Position numbers and translations under genes: made by a program. Under the pieces are notes generated by a model that ran no database searches, had not been told where the DNA came from, and was given only the letters and a program-made list of their open reading frames with translations. From UMGS1663 sp046964515 (GTDB taxonomy: Bacteria; Bacillota; Clostridia; TANB77; CAG-508): 64,000 nucleotides of DNA. Positions 26,752-35,186 of the stretch are shown piece by piece. Numbering within the stretch: position 1 is the stretch's first letter; each line of letters opens with the position of its first letter. The stretch is taken from contig JBKUYM010000001.1 in the NCBI GenBank assembly GCA_046964515.1, positions 248,001 to 312,000 on the forward strand, read 5' to 3'.

Positions 26752-28332
26752 CTATTCAATCCCTAAATAAGCATTATAAGTTACTTCTTTATCTATAACT
26801 TTATCCAATTGAATGTCTATAATTCTATTAGCAACCGTTTGTGTTAATTGGTGGTCATGAGAAGTAAATAAAATATTTCCTTTGAATTTTGTCATTCCCT
26901 CATTTAAGGCTGTAATACTTTCCATATCTAAATGATTAGTTGGTTCATCCATAATTAGTAGATTAGCACCTGAAAGCATCATTTTAGATAGTACACACCT
27001 TACTTTTTCTCCTCCTGAAAGAACTTTTACATATTTTAACGCTTCTTCTCCTGAAAATAGCATTCTACCTAAGAAACTTCTTACATATGTTTCATCTGGA
27101 TCTTTAGAGTATTGTCTTAGCCAATCTGTTAGCGTCATATCTTCTTCAAATAAATAATTGTTATCTTTAGGGAAATAACTATTGGAAATGGTTGTTCCCC
27201 ATTCTATTTCTCCCTCATCTGGTTCTATTTCTCCCGCAATTATCTGAAATAAAACTGTTTTTGCATTTTCATTATCTGCTAAAAAAGCTATTTTATCCCC
27301 TGGTTTTACTACAAAAGAAACATGTTCTAATAATTTTTCTCCATTTATGGTTTTAGAGATATTTTTTACTTTTAGAACTTCTTTTCCAGGTTCTCTATCT
27401 GGCTTAAAATCAATGTAGGGATAACGTCTATTGGATGGCTTTATATCTTCTAATTCTATTTTCTCTAAAGATTTTTTTCTAGAAGTGGCTTGTTTTGATT
27501 TAGAAGCATTTGCACTAAATCTTGCAATAAAGGCTTGTAGTTCTTTTATTTTTTCTTCTTTTTTCTTATTTGCTTCTCTCATTTGTTTTTGTAATAATTG
27601 ACTAGATTCGTACCAAAAATCATAGTTTCCAGGATATACTTTTATTTGTCCAAAATCTACATCTGCAATGTTCGTACAAACTTTATTTAAAAAATAACGA
27701 TCATGTGATACCACAATAACTGTATTTTCAAAATTAATTAAAAATTCTTCTAGCCAGTTAATTGTTTTTAAATCTAAATCATTAGTAGGCTCATCTAATA
27801 ATAAAATATCAGGATTTCCAAATAATGCTTGTGCTAATAATACTTTTACTTTATCTTTTGCCTCTAGTTCATGCATATATTTATAATGATTTTCTGCACG
27901 AATCCCTAAATCATTTAATAGAACTGCTGCATCTGATTCTGCATTCCAACCATCTAATTCCGCAAATTTTTCTTCTAGTTTAGCTGCTTTCATTCCATCT
28001 TCTTCATTAAAATCTTCTTTAGCATATATGGCTTCTTTTTCTTTCATAATTTTATATAATTGTTCATTTCCCATGATAACCGTGTCTAAAACGGTATACT
28101 CTTCAAAGGCAAAGTGATCTTGTTTTAAAACAGATAATCTTTCTCCTTTTTCCATAGTAACTTCCCCTTTACTTGGTTCTAATTCTCCTGATAGAACTTT
28201 TAAAAAGGTAGATTTTCCAGCTCCATTTGCACCGATAATTCCATAACAGCAGCCTTTATTGAATTTTATATTCACATCTTCAAATAATGTTCTTTTTCCA
28301 AAACGAATCGTTACACCGATTGTGTTTAACAT
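26752..28332 (-). CDS. ABC-F family ATPase (YbiT-like)
   Basis: 526 residues with two nucleotide-binding domains and no membrane segment, as in ribosome-associated ABC-F proteins. NBD1: Walker A GANGAGKST (35-43) and Walker B LLLDEPTNDLD. Its signature is altered: MHELEAKDKVKVLLAQ in place of an LSGGE-type motif. The linker (about 245-320) is lysine- and glutamate-rich. NBD2: an abnormal Walker A region (LADNENAKTVLF) but a canonical LSGGEKVRCVL signature and MDEPTNHLD. This mix of degenerate motifs is seen in YbiT-type members. It may act on stalled ribosomes; drug resistance is not implied. Confidence 0.88.
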   Translation of the reverse strand: MLNTIGVTIRFGKRTLFEDVNIKFNKGCCYGIIGANGAGKSTFLKVLSGELEPSKGEVTMEKGERLSVLKQDHFAFEEYTVLDTVIMGNEQLYKIMKEKEAIYAKEDFNEEDGMKAAKLEEKFAELDGWNAESDAAVLLNDLGIRAENHYKYMHELEAKDKVKVLLAQALFGNPDILLLDEPTNDLDLKTINWLEEFLINFENTVIVVSHDRYFLNKVCTNIADVDFGQIKVYPGNYDFWYESSQLLQKQMREANKKKEEKIKELQAFIARFSANASKSKQATSRKKSLEKIELEDIKPSNRRYPYIDFKPDREPGKEVLKVKNISKTINGEKLLEHVSFVVKPGDKIAFLADNENAKTVLFQIIAGEIEPDEGEIEWGTTISNSYFPKDNNYLFEEDMTLTDWLRQYSKDPDETYVRSFLGRMLFSGEEALKYVKVLSGGEKVRCVLSKMMLSGANLLIMDEPTNHLDMESITALNEGMTKFKGNILFTSHDHQLTQTVANRIIDIQLDKVIDKEVTYNAYLGIE

Positions 28333-28411
28333 TTTTTCTCCTCCTTAAGTTTGCTTTTGTTATTATACAGGATTCTGCCTAATATTTCAAGTGTCCCTAA
28401 GGAAAAAGAAA

Positions 28412-28437
28412 AAATGTGATGAAAAATCATCACATTT
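28412..28437 (-). terminator. Terminator of the DUF378 gene
   Basis: AAATGTGATGA / TCATCACATTT, 11 bp with AAAA loop; the minus strand continues with TTTCTTTTTCC. Confidence 0.82.
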
Positions 28438-28440
28438 CTT

Positions 28441-28632
28441 TTAATCTTTATCAAATAGTAGTTTAATTGCCCATAAACCAGAAATACCTACTAAGATATA
28501 AATAATTCTACTAATTAATGTCATATCCCCAAAGATAGTTGTTACTAGGTTAAAATTAAATATACCTACTAATCCCCAGTTAATAGCACCAATAATTACT
28601 AGTACTAAAGCGATTTTATCTATAATTTTCAT
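28441..28632 (-). CDS. DUF378 small membrane protein
   Basis: 63 residues with two membrane segments (6-27 and 42-60). IGAINWGLVGIF is the hallmark of DUF378. Function unknown across the family. It has its own terminator and an AAGGGATG-type ribosome binding site; it lies between the ABC-F and CorA genes in the same orientation. Confidence 0.85.
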   Translation of the reverse strand: MKIIDKIALVLVIIGAINWGLVGIFNFNLVTTIFGDMTLISRIIYILVGISGLWAIKLLFDKD

Positions 28633-28715
28633 ATGCCTAACATCCCTTTCTTTTCCTATTGTTTTTATTCATTTTTAGTGTATGCATTTTTAGAGATATT
28701 ATTCATTTTTTATAT

Positions 28716-29666
28716 TTAATCTAACATATCTTTTCTTTTTAGCCATAACATTGCAATAATTCCAAGGATAATAGAAAAACTAACAACTATAATAAATCCA
28801 GAGGGATTTTCTTGTAATGGTACTCTTACGTTCATTCCCCAATAACTTGCTATCATAGTAGGAATTGCTAAAATAATGGTAATAGATGTTAAAAATTTCA
28901 TAACACCATTTAAATTATTTGAAATAATAGAAGCATACGCATCCATAGTACCATTTAAAATATCACTATAAATTTTCGCCATTTCTATTGCTTGTTTATT
29001 TTCTATAATCGCATCCTCTAAAATGTCTTCATCTTCTTCATATAATTTTATTGTTTTTCCTCTTAATGTTTTTTCCATAACTACTTCATTTGATTTTAGC
29101 GATGTCGTAAAATAAACCAAACTTTTTTCCAAACTTAACATTTTTAATAATTCTTTATTTTTTAAAGATGTTTTTAATACGCTTTCTGCTATTTCTGTTT
29201 CTTTATTAATTTTCTTTAAATATCTTAAATATTCTGATGCAATTTTATAAAATATTTGTAATAATAACCTACTTTTTTTATAAGTACATATGGTTTTTAA
29301 TTTTATTTTTTCTAAGCCTTCTATGATTTTGTTTTTATTTAAAGAAACTGTAATAAAATAATCATCTCTTACTACAATCATTCCCAATGGCATTGTAGAA
29401 TATTCTTCGTTTTCACTTTTTTCTTCAATAATTGGTACATCTACAATAAATAAAATCGTTTGATCTTCCTCTTCTACATCAATTCTAGCTTTTTCTTCAA
29501 AATCTAGAGCATACCTAATAAAATCTTCTTGTATATGTATATTTTCACATACTTTTTTTATTTCATTTTCTGTCGGGGCGACTAAATTAATCCAATTTCC
29601 TTTTTTGAATTCTTTTGTTTCTTGTGTTATATTTGTTTGCAAATCTGTATGATACATTTTTAACAT
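28716..29666 (-). CDS. CorA-type magnesium/divalent cation transporter
   Basis: About 316 residues. A large cytoplasmic N-terminal domain with long helices precedes two C-terminal membrane segments (about 257-277 and 289-310). The selectivity motif GMN is present in IASYWGMNVRVP. The ATG at 29666 has GGGGTG upstream; an earlier in-frame ATG at 29726 adds 20 lysine-rich residues without a good RBS. CorA forms a pentameric channel for Mg2+. No Mg-sensing leader was seen. Confidence 0.88.
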   Translation of the reverse strand: MLKMYHTDLQTNITQETKEFKKGNWINLVAPTENEIKKVCENIHIQEDFIRYALDFEEKARIDVEEEDQTILFIVDVPIIEEKSENEEYSTMPLGMIVVRDDYFITVSLNKNKIIEGLEKIKLKTICTYKKSRLLLQIFYKIASEYLRYLKKINKETEIAESVLKTSLKNKELLKMLSLEKSLVYFTTSLKSNEVVMEKTLRGKTIKLYEEDEDILEDAIIENKQAIEMAKIYSDILNGTMDAYASIISNNLNGVMKFLTSITIILAIPTMIASYWGMNVRVPLQENPSGFIIVVSFSIILGIIAMLWLKRKDMLD

Positions 29667-29887
29667 TTTATTCACCCCTTTATTTCCTTGTCCTTTTATT
29701 ATATGCTTTTTTCCGCATTTTTGCAATACTTGTCTTTTTATTCTGCTTATGCAATCTTTTATTTTTTACTTTATGTTATTTTATACTTAATCGTTTCTTC
29801 CTATCTTTTCTATATTTATGTATACTATAATTAGTTACATAAACTTTATTGCCGTCATATTGACGAGAGACCAAGCGAGGTATAGCT

Positions 29888-30157
29888 ATGGACGAATTGA
29901 TTATTAAGTTACATACAAAGACAGATGAAATTCCCTCATTACGTGTGTTTACACAGGAAAATGAGCAATTGGTTCGGATTGATTTAACGCCTGACCACAC
30001 ACATGGACATTTTGTTTTTGTAGATTGCAGTGACTCCCAACTCTGTAAGATTCATCATCTTTTGTCTCTTATGGGTATTAATACCCAAATAGTGGCTAAA
30101 GAAAAGGAAGATTCTTCTATGAATTTTATGGAACTATTGGACCACTTGCTTTCTTAA
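29888..30157 (+). CDS. Small orphan protein, 89 residues, unknown function
   Basis: Not recognised. Soluble, mixed alpha/beta look, three histidines in TPDHTHGHFVF and two cysteines (CSDSQLC), which could bind metal, though this is only a guess. Start ATG with a modest GCGAGGT site upstream. It has higher GC than its neighbours and ends in an 18-bp hairpin terminator. Upstream, CGTCA-tat-TGACG (around 29852-29864) may be an operator. It is divergent from corA. Confidence 0.6.
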   Translation: MDELIIKLHTKTDEIPSLRVFTQENEQLVRIDLTPDHTHGHFVFVDCSDSQLCKIHHLLSLMGINTQIVAKEKEDSSMNFMELLDHLLS

Positions 30158-30179
30158 TATGTAACATGTTGCTTTTAGC

Positions 30180-30226
30180 AGTAAAAGATGGAGAATATAC
30201 TATTCTCCATCTTTTACTTTTTCTTT
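30180..30226 (+). terminator. Very strong terminator after the 89-aa gene
   Basis: An 18-bp perfect stem (30180-30197 with 30201-30218) and a 3-base loop, followed by TTTTCTTT. Confidence 0.92.
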
Positions 30227-30246
30227 TTTTTATAAAAAGTATTTTT

Positions 30247-30322
30247 TGGTGCACCACCGGGGGGTCGAACCCCGGACCTTCTGATTAAGAGTCAGCTGCT
30301 CTACCAACTGAGCTAGTGGTGC
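30247..30322 (-). tRNA. tRNA-Lys (anticodon CTT)
   Basis: Acceptor GCACCAC, anticodon loop CTCTTAA, T arm GGGTTCGACCCC, encoded CCA. Confidence 0.95.
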
Positions 30323-30397
30323 ATTTTTTGAAACTTTTAATATTATAATACGTATCTATGGTCTTGTCAAGAGCTCCATCTTTCTTTTTACTGTAAA

Positions 30398-30425
30398 AAA
30401 GAAGAAGCCTGTATGCTTCTTCTTT
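30398..30425 (-). terminator. Terminator of the second VanW gene
   Basis: AAAGAAGAAGC / GCTTCTTCTTT, 11 bp; it overlaps the stop codon and is followed on the minus strand by TTTACAG. Confidence 0.75.
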
Positions 30426-32019
30426 ATGGTATGCTATTTTCTGTATTGGGTTTTTCTTCTTTTGTACCTTTCCTAATTATTTTTTCTAAAGGACTATAGG
30501 TGTCATTTGATAATACTGTTCTAGAAACTTCTATTCCATGATAAGTAACAATCTTATAGGTAACACTTTTAGCTCCATTAGCTCCTTTTTGCTCAATTAC
30601 TTGATTTCCTTTTTCTAAGGTATCATCTTCTATATAATTGGTTGTATAGGGAATGGTTTCTGTTACGGTACTTTGAATAGTTACTTGATATTCTTTTTCT
30701 TCTTGAATTCCATAAATTCCTATTTTGACTACACCATTTTTTACTGATGAAACAATTTTTATAGGATATGTTCTAGTATTTTTAAATTTAAAATCTATTG
30801 TTCCCCAAGAGACAGTGGCATCTCTACCGGTTGGCACATACGAAGTTAAAAATCTATGATTCGTTCTACTAATAATTTCTAAATTGGCATATAATACCGT
30901 ATTATATAACGTAGAGGACAATTGGCAAATTCCTCCACCGATTCCGTCTACTACTTTTCCACCAGAATAGATAGCAGCTTCTTTATATCCTTGTGCAATT
31001 GTTCTTTCTCCTACAGTTTTATTATAGGAAAAGGTTTCTCCTGGTAAGACAATCGTTCCATTAATTTTATCAGATGCTAATTCTAAATTAATGCTTCTAT
31101 TTTTATTACTAACATCATAAATAGTCGTATATTCTCCTAATACTGTTGGAAAAGCTTCTTCCCCTAATTTTTCTGTTGTTTTTTCTGGTATTGTTATTTT
31201 TAATGGAATTACATATTCTTCTTTGTCTTCTTGTAATAATTCTTTTGCTTCTTCTATACTAATGGCAAAATCAATTCCATCTACATGTGGATGTACTTCT
31301 ACCGGGTTTTCTGATACATAGGCATCTTGTGCTTCTTTATAAATTTCTTCATGAATTTTTTCTATGTCTATCGCTTTGGGCATTACTTGTTCTATTGGAA
31401 TTGTGATATGTTTATCCTGTTTTATTAATTGTTCTTTTATTTTTTCAATTAAATCTTTTTCTTTTATTTGTATTCCACTTGTTCCTTTTTTTATAATTAA
31501 ATGATTATCTTCTATATAATAATTATTTTGTATAATAGCACCTGGTAATTTTGCACTTATTTCTTCTATTTTTTTCTCAAGTTGCTGCTCATCAATAGCA
31601 ATTTCTATAGGAATTTGTTTTGTCCATAACATAGCCATTAAAATGGTATAATTGTTCTGTATTATATTTCCTGTTCTCCCTATTTTATAAGCTTGATTTA
31701 TAGCTTCTTCTATTTGCATTTTTGGATTTAATGTTTCTATATTAATGGTTTCTTTTAGTTCTTTGTATTCTATGGTTATTTCTTTTAAAACCGTTTGCTC
31801 ATACCATTGTTCCAATTTTTGCTTTGCTTGTTCTTTAGTTAGTCCGGATACTTCTACTTCTCCTATTTTTATGCCATACAGCATATTGGTATTTCCAACA
31901 TGTATTAATGCAAAAATAATAGAGAAAAACATGATTATTAAAATCAATATTACTATTGTTAATAGACAACTTTTTTTAGAAATTCTTTTACTTTTCTTTT
32001 CTATATCTTGTATAGGCAT
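30424..32019 (-). CDS. VanW-family membrane-anchored wall protein (shorter paralogue)
   Basis: 531 residues. It lacks the long acidic tail of its paralogue near 1.7-3.6 kb. One membrane segment at about 18-42 (LLTIVILILIIMFFSIIFALI), two peptidoglycan-binding-like repeats, a VanW domain (PGETFSYNKTVG, GIGGGICQLSSTLYN) and a G5-like C-terminus. The two proteins align through nearly all of their extracellular parts, including a YVPTGRDATVSWG segment. The leading region between 32020 and 32203 is shared with the divergent XRE regulator. Wall-associated, reaction unknown. Confidence 0.88.
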   Translation of the reverse strand: MPIQDIEKKSKRISKKSCLLTIVILILIIMFFSIIFALIHVGNTNMLYGIKIGEVEVSGLTKEQAKQKLEQWYEQTVLKEITIEYKELKETINIETLNPKMQIEEAINQAYKIGRTGNIIQNNYTILMAMLWTKQIPIEIAIDEQQLEKKIEEISAKLPGAIIQNNYYIEDNHLIIKKGTSGIQIKEKDLIEKIKEQLIKQDKHITIPIEQVMPKAIDIEKIHEEIYKEAQDAYVSENPVEVHPHVDGIDFAISIEEAKELLQEDKEEYVIPLKITIPEKTTEKLGEEAFPTVLGEYTTIYDVSNKNRSINLELASDKINGTIVLPGETFSYNKTVGERTIAQGYKEAAIYSGGKVVDGIGGGICQLSSTLYNTVLYANLEIISRTNHRFLTSYVPTGRDATVSWGTIDFKFKNTRTYPIKIVSSVKNGVVKIGIYGIQEEKEYQVTIQSTVTETIPYTTNYIEDDTLEKGNQVIEQKGANGAKSVTYKIVTYHGIEVSRTVLSNDTYSPLEKIIRKGTKEEKPNTENSIP

Positions 32020-32180
32020 TTTTCTTCCTTTCTTTTGTTGTTTATTTTATCTTTACCTATGTATATGTTTTACTTTTATTTTCTATTATTATCCTAACAT
32101 ATTTTTTTCTCTTTTACAATCTATTCTTTTTTCTATTATTTGACTTTTTTCTAATTTTTTTGTTTTTTTCCTTGGATTGG

Positions 32181-32209
32181 TGGACAAATTTTCTTTTTTT
32201 ATATATAAT
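32181..32209 (+). promoter_or_regulatory. Promoter of the XRE/S24-like regulator
   Basis: TGGACA (32181-32186), 17-base spacer, TATAAT (32204-32209), 32 bases before the ATG. Confidence 0.65.
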
Positions 32210-32241
32210 GATTAAAAATATTGGCGAAAGAGGTAGATTTT

Positions 32242-32817
32242 ATGTTAGGAAGTATGATTTCTAAGATCAGAAAAGAAAAACATATTACAAAAGTAGACGT
32301 TGCTAAAAAAACGGGTATTAATATTGGCCATTTATCTCATATTGAAAAAGGTGAAAGACATCCAAGCCATAAAGCTTTAAGAAGTATTTGTAAAGCTTTA
32401 GATATTCCTTGCCAACCTTTGATGTATACCTATGATAAAGAAATCTCTGATGAACATAAACGATATAAATGGAGTAATCACATTGCTTATAATAAAGTTT
32501 TAGCAGTGGATTCTCTAGATAGTTTTATAGAATGTCCTTCTAGTATTCCTAATGCTTCTATTGCTTTAAAAATACCAGATAATGCAATGGAACCTTCCTT
32601 ACCAGAGGGTAGTTATGGCTATATAGAGTTTAATACACTTTTGGATAATAAAGATATTGGATTGTTTGAGTGGAATGGTCATTTACTAATACGTAGGTTT
32701 ATTATACGTAAAGATAAATTAGTTTTGCGTTCTGATAATAAGTCTTACACTGATATTGATTTGTCGGAAAATGACAATTTTACGATTATTGGCAAAGTAT
32801 ATAGTTCCTCTAAATAA
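32242..32817 (+). CDS. XRE-family repressor with an inactive S24/LexA-like C-terminal domain
   Basis: 191 residues. The N-terminal helix-turn-helix is classic (ITKVDVAKKTGINIGHLSHIE). The C-terminal half has the LexA/CI peptidase outline, but the site that normally reads GDSM reads DNAM (IPDNAMEPSLPEGS), so the nucleophile serine is absent; the LIRRF strand also lacks the expected lysine. It should therefore not self-cleave. The ATG at 32242 has GAGGT upstream; the TTG at 32221 overlaps that site. A phage-derived or domesticated regulator is likely; the target is unknown. The CBM-like gene comes next, with its own promoter. Confidence 0.8.
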   Translation: MLGSMISKIRKEKHITKVDVAKKTGINIGHLSHIEKGERHPSHKALRSICKALDIPCQPLMYTYDKEISDEHKRYKWSNHIAYNKVLAVDSLDSFIECPSSIPNASIALKIPDNAMEPSLPEGSYGYIEFNTLLDNKDIGLFEWNGHLLIRRFIIRKDKLVLRSDNKSYTDIDLSENDNFTIIGKVYSSSK

Positions 32818-32855
32818 ATATTTTCCATTTTTTGATAAAAAATATCAAAAACTAC

Positions 32856-32884
32856 TTGAATATTACAAATTTTAATAATATAAT
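32856..32884 (+). promoter_or_regulatory. Promoter of the carbohydrate-binding-like gene
   Basis: TTGAAT, 17-base spacer, TATAAT, 38 bases before the ATG. Confidence 0.65.
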
Positions 32885-32922
32885 AAGTATTGCAAAAGAT
32901 AAAAATTTAAGGAGAGAGATTC

Positions 32923-33402
32923 ATGGAATTAGTTAAAAATATATTTTTTAATACAGATAGACTTACCCAAAATTCAACTGTAAAGATTTCTTATGTTGGT
33001 TATTTATTTCAAATTAACTCAGCAGAAGTATTTTTACATTATGGATTTGGATTAAATTGGGAAAGAGCACAAGATGTTAAAATGGAAAAGACAGATCTTG
33101 GTTTTCAATGTGAAATTACTCTAGGAGAAGAAGACTCTTTAAATTTATGTTTTAAAAATGAAAATGGAGAATGGGATAACTGTTTTGGTCAAAATTTTTC
33201 TTTTCCTATAGAGAAAATAGAATTAGAACCAGAAGAGCCATCACTTTCTTTAGTAGCAACACCTGAAACAGGTATGACTATACATAAAGGTTTGAGAAAA
33301 AGTTATATATGGAGTAAAAAAATTAGATTAGCTGTTTATAAGCTAATTACCTATATCCCTAAAATTATTTCTGGAAATTATAAGAGAAAAGTAACTGAAT
33401 AA
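32923..33402 (+). CDS. Intracellular protein with a CBM25-like starch/glycogen-binding domain
   Basis: 159 residues. Residues 15-95 follow the family 25 carbohydrate-binding pattern: VKISYVGYLFQ, VFLHYGFGLNW, FQCEITLGEEDSLNLCFKN, then EWDNCFGQNF. Aromatic residues at the usual sugar-contact positions (Y, W, W) are kept. There is no signal peptide, so it probably acts inside the cell, perhaps on glycogen. The last 40 residues are basic and could contact membrane or nucleic acid. AAGGAGAG precedes the ATG. A strong terminator ends the transcript. Domain call by eye only. Confidence 0.7.
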   Translation: MELVKNIFFNTDRLTQNSTVKISYVGYLFQINSAEVFLHYGFGLNWERAQDVKMEKTDLGFQCEITLGEEDSLNLCFKNENGEWDNCFGQNFSFPIEKIELEPEEPSLSLVATPETGMTIHKGLRKSYIWSKKIRLAVYKLITYIPKIISGNYKRKVTE

Positions 33403-33403
33403 A

Positions 33404-33438
33404 AAATAACTGCTTATTATATAAGCAGTTATTTTTTT
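33404..33438. terminator. Bidirectional terminator
   Basis: 13-bp stem AAATAACTGCTTA / TAAGCAGTTATTT with a 5-base loop and T tract; it serves the CBM-like gene and the convergent SDR gene. Confidence 0.9.
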
Positions 33439-34168
33439 ATATATACCAGCCTCCATTAATGGAAATAACCTGTCCTGTTGTATAATCATCTTCTATTAGC
33501 CATTTTATACACTTAACAATAGCGGTTGGCTCCCCTATTTTTCCTAATGGTATATTGGATTTTACCATTTCCAGTTCTTCTAATGTCAATCTATCATTCA
33601 TTTTTGTGTCAATAATGCCTGGTGCAATACTATTAACCCTTATATTTGATGGTCCTAACTCTTTTGCTAAGGCTTTTGTCATACCATCTAATCCTGCTTT
33701 TGAAACAGAATAATGTACTTCACAAGAAGCTCCTGTAATTCCCCATATAGATGAAATATTAATAATACATCCTTTTTTATTTTCAATCATTTTCTTTGCT
33801 ACTTTTTGTGAAGTATAAAAAGCAGAAGTTAAATTTATATCTAGCATAGTAGACCAATCTTCCTTTGTTATATCTGTAAATAATTTAAATTGATCAATAC
33901 CAGCATTATTTATTAATACATCTATTGTTTTATACTTCTTTTCTATATCATTAATCATTTGATTGACTTCCTCTTGCTTAGAAATATCTGCCTGATAAAT
34001 GTCTATTTCAAAACCTTCTTTTTTTAGTTTTTTTTGTATTAATTCTGCTTGATCCTTAGAGTGACAATAATTTAAAATAATTTGGTTTTGATTTTGTCTA
34101 GCTAACTCCTCTACAATTGCTTGTCCTATTCCTCTTGATCCACCTGTTACTATAATTACTTTTGACAT
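33437..34168 (-). CDS. Short-chain dehydrogenase/reductase, FabG-like
   Basis: 243 residues. NAD(P) motif VTGGSRGIGQ (about 7-16), NNAGID, catalytic Ser in NISSIWG and YSVSK (Tyr and Lys). Length and the C-terminal INGGWYI end match 3-oxoacyl-ACP reductase-type SDRs. The ATG at 34168 follows GAAGGATAG. It is alone, not inside a fatty-acid operon, so another ketoreductase role is possible. Confidence 0.82.
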   Translation of the reverse strand: MSKVIIVTGGSRGIGQAIVEELARQNQNQIILNYCHSKDQAELIQKKLKKEGFEIDIYQADISKQEEVNQMINDIEKKYKTIDVLINNAGIDQFKLFTDITKEDWSTMLDINLTSAFYTSQKVAKKMIENKKGCIINISSIWGITGASCEVHYSVSKAGLDGMTKALAKELGPSNIRVNSIAPGIIDTKMNDRLTLEELEMVKSNIPLGKIGEPTAIVKCIKWLIEDDYTTGQVISINGGWYI

Positions 34169-34254
34169 ATAATTACTATCCTTCTTTCTCATTTTTTATT
34201 TTCTCTGTTTATTGTATCTTTTTTCATAATATTTTGTCAATTTTTTTGCAACAA

Positions 34255-34287
34255 AAAACCAGGCAATCTTATAGAAAACCTGGTTTT
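34255..34287 (-). terminator. Terminator of the three-tRNA transcript
   Basis: AAAACCAGG / CCTGGTTTT hairpin, followed on the minus strand by TTTTGTTGC. Confidence 0.8.
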
Positions 34288-34293
34288 AAGCTA

Positions 34294-34369
<76 letters not shown>

Positions 34370-34378
34370 ATACAAAAT

Positions 34379-34453
34379 TGGTGACCCCGACGGGAATCGA
34401 ACCCATGTCTCCGCCGTGAAAGGGCGATGTCTTAACCGCTTGACCACGGGGCC
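34379..34453 (-). tRNA. tRNA-Glu (anticodon TTC)
   Basis: Acceptor GGCCCCG, anticodon loop CTTTCAC, T arm GGGTTCGATTCCC, encoded CCA. Confidence 0.95.
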
Positions 34454-34501
34454 ATTTAAAATTTGCCAAGGATTTAGAAAAAACTCTAAATCCTTGCTAT
34501 T

Positions 34502-34577
34502 TGGTGAGCCATCGCGGACTCGAACCGCGGACAACTTGATTAAAAGTCAAGTGCTCTACCACCTGAGCTAATGACCC
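34502..34577 (-). tRNA. tRNA-Lys (anticodon TTT)
   Basis: Acceptor GGGTCAT, anticodon loop CTTTTAA, encoded CCA. First of the three; a small hairpin (AGTCGC/GCGACT, 34584-34602) lies in its leader. Confidence 0.94.
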
Positions 34578-34610
34578 AAGTAGAGTCGCAATAATCGCGA
34601 CTGCTTATAT

Positions 34611-34639
34611 AGTTTACTATTTTTTTTCACATTTGTCAA
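34611..34639 (-). promoter_or_regulatory. Promoter of the tRNA-Lys-Glu-Thr transcript
   Basis: Minus strand TTGACA (34634-34639), 17-base spacer, TAAACT (34611-34616). Confidence 0.75.
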
Positions 34640-34695
34640 TTGCTTTTTAAAAAAAATGTGTATTTTTTGTAATTTTTTTATAAATTTTCACTTTT

Positions 34696-34881
34696 TTACG
34701 CATTTAATTCTTCTACAAGTGTCTCTACATCAATTCCATGTACCTCACACGCTTCTTCTAAAGTTTCTTCCTGCGAAGCTGGACAACCTAGGCAATGCAT
34801 TCCTGCATTTAGTAATATTTCTGCTTTTTCTGGAGCTTTTTCTAATATTTCTCCTATTTTGGTGTTTTTATTAAAATTCAT
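34696..34881 (-). CDS. DUF1858 small protein with a CxxC motif
   Basis: 61 residues. The DUF1858 pattern is complete: TKIGEILEKAPE, then NAGMHCLGCPAS, then EEACEVHGID. CLGC may bind metal or take part in thiol chemistry; function is unproven. The ATG at 34881 has GGAAAGAG upstream. Monocistronic, divergent from the secretion genes. Confidence 0.85.
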   Translation of the reverse strand: MNFNKNTKIGEILEKAPEKAEILLNAGMHCLGCPASQEETLEEACEVHGIDVETLVEELNA

Positions 34882-34981
34882 TCTCTTTCCTTCCTTTCTT
34901 CTTATCTTGGTTCTTTCATTTGTCATATTTTGTTTATTTATAAGAACCTTTGTCATTCTACCATATTTTTCTGAAAAAGTA

Positions 34982-35010
34982 TAGACAAATTTTAAATTTC
35001 ATTGTATTAT
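34982..35010 (+). promoter_or_regulatory. Promoter of the plus-strand type IV secretion operon
   Basis: TAGACA, 17-base spacer, TATTAT, 24 bases before the ATG at 35034. Confidence 0.65.
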
Positions 35011-35033
35011 GTTACCACAAAAGGAGAGTAACT

Positions 35034-35186
35034 ATGCAAATTTCTTTATTATCTTACTTTTTTATTATTCTTATTATTCATTTTTTCATTACTTTTTATA
35101 CTATCTATAGTTTTTTTGAATTATATTTTTTTCATCACTTACAAGGTTCCAAATTAAAGAAAAAGAGGAAAATGTTTTATGAGTAA
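35034..35186 (+). CDS. Small single-pass membrane protein, first gene of the secretion operon
   Basis: 50 residues: one hydrophobic helix (about 4-32, LLSYFFIILIIHFFITFYT) and a basic tail (KLKKKRK). AAGGAG lies 8 bases before the ATG. Its end overlaps the virD4-like gene by 8 bases, so the two are coupled. No family recognised; a small accessory subunit of the secretion system is the simplest reading. Confidence 0.65.
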   Translation: MQISLLSYFFIILIIHFFITFYTIYSFFELYFFHHLQGSKLKKKRKMFYE

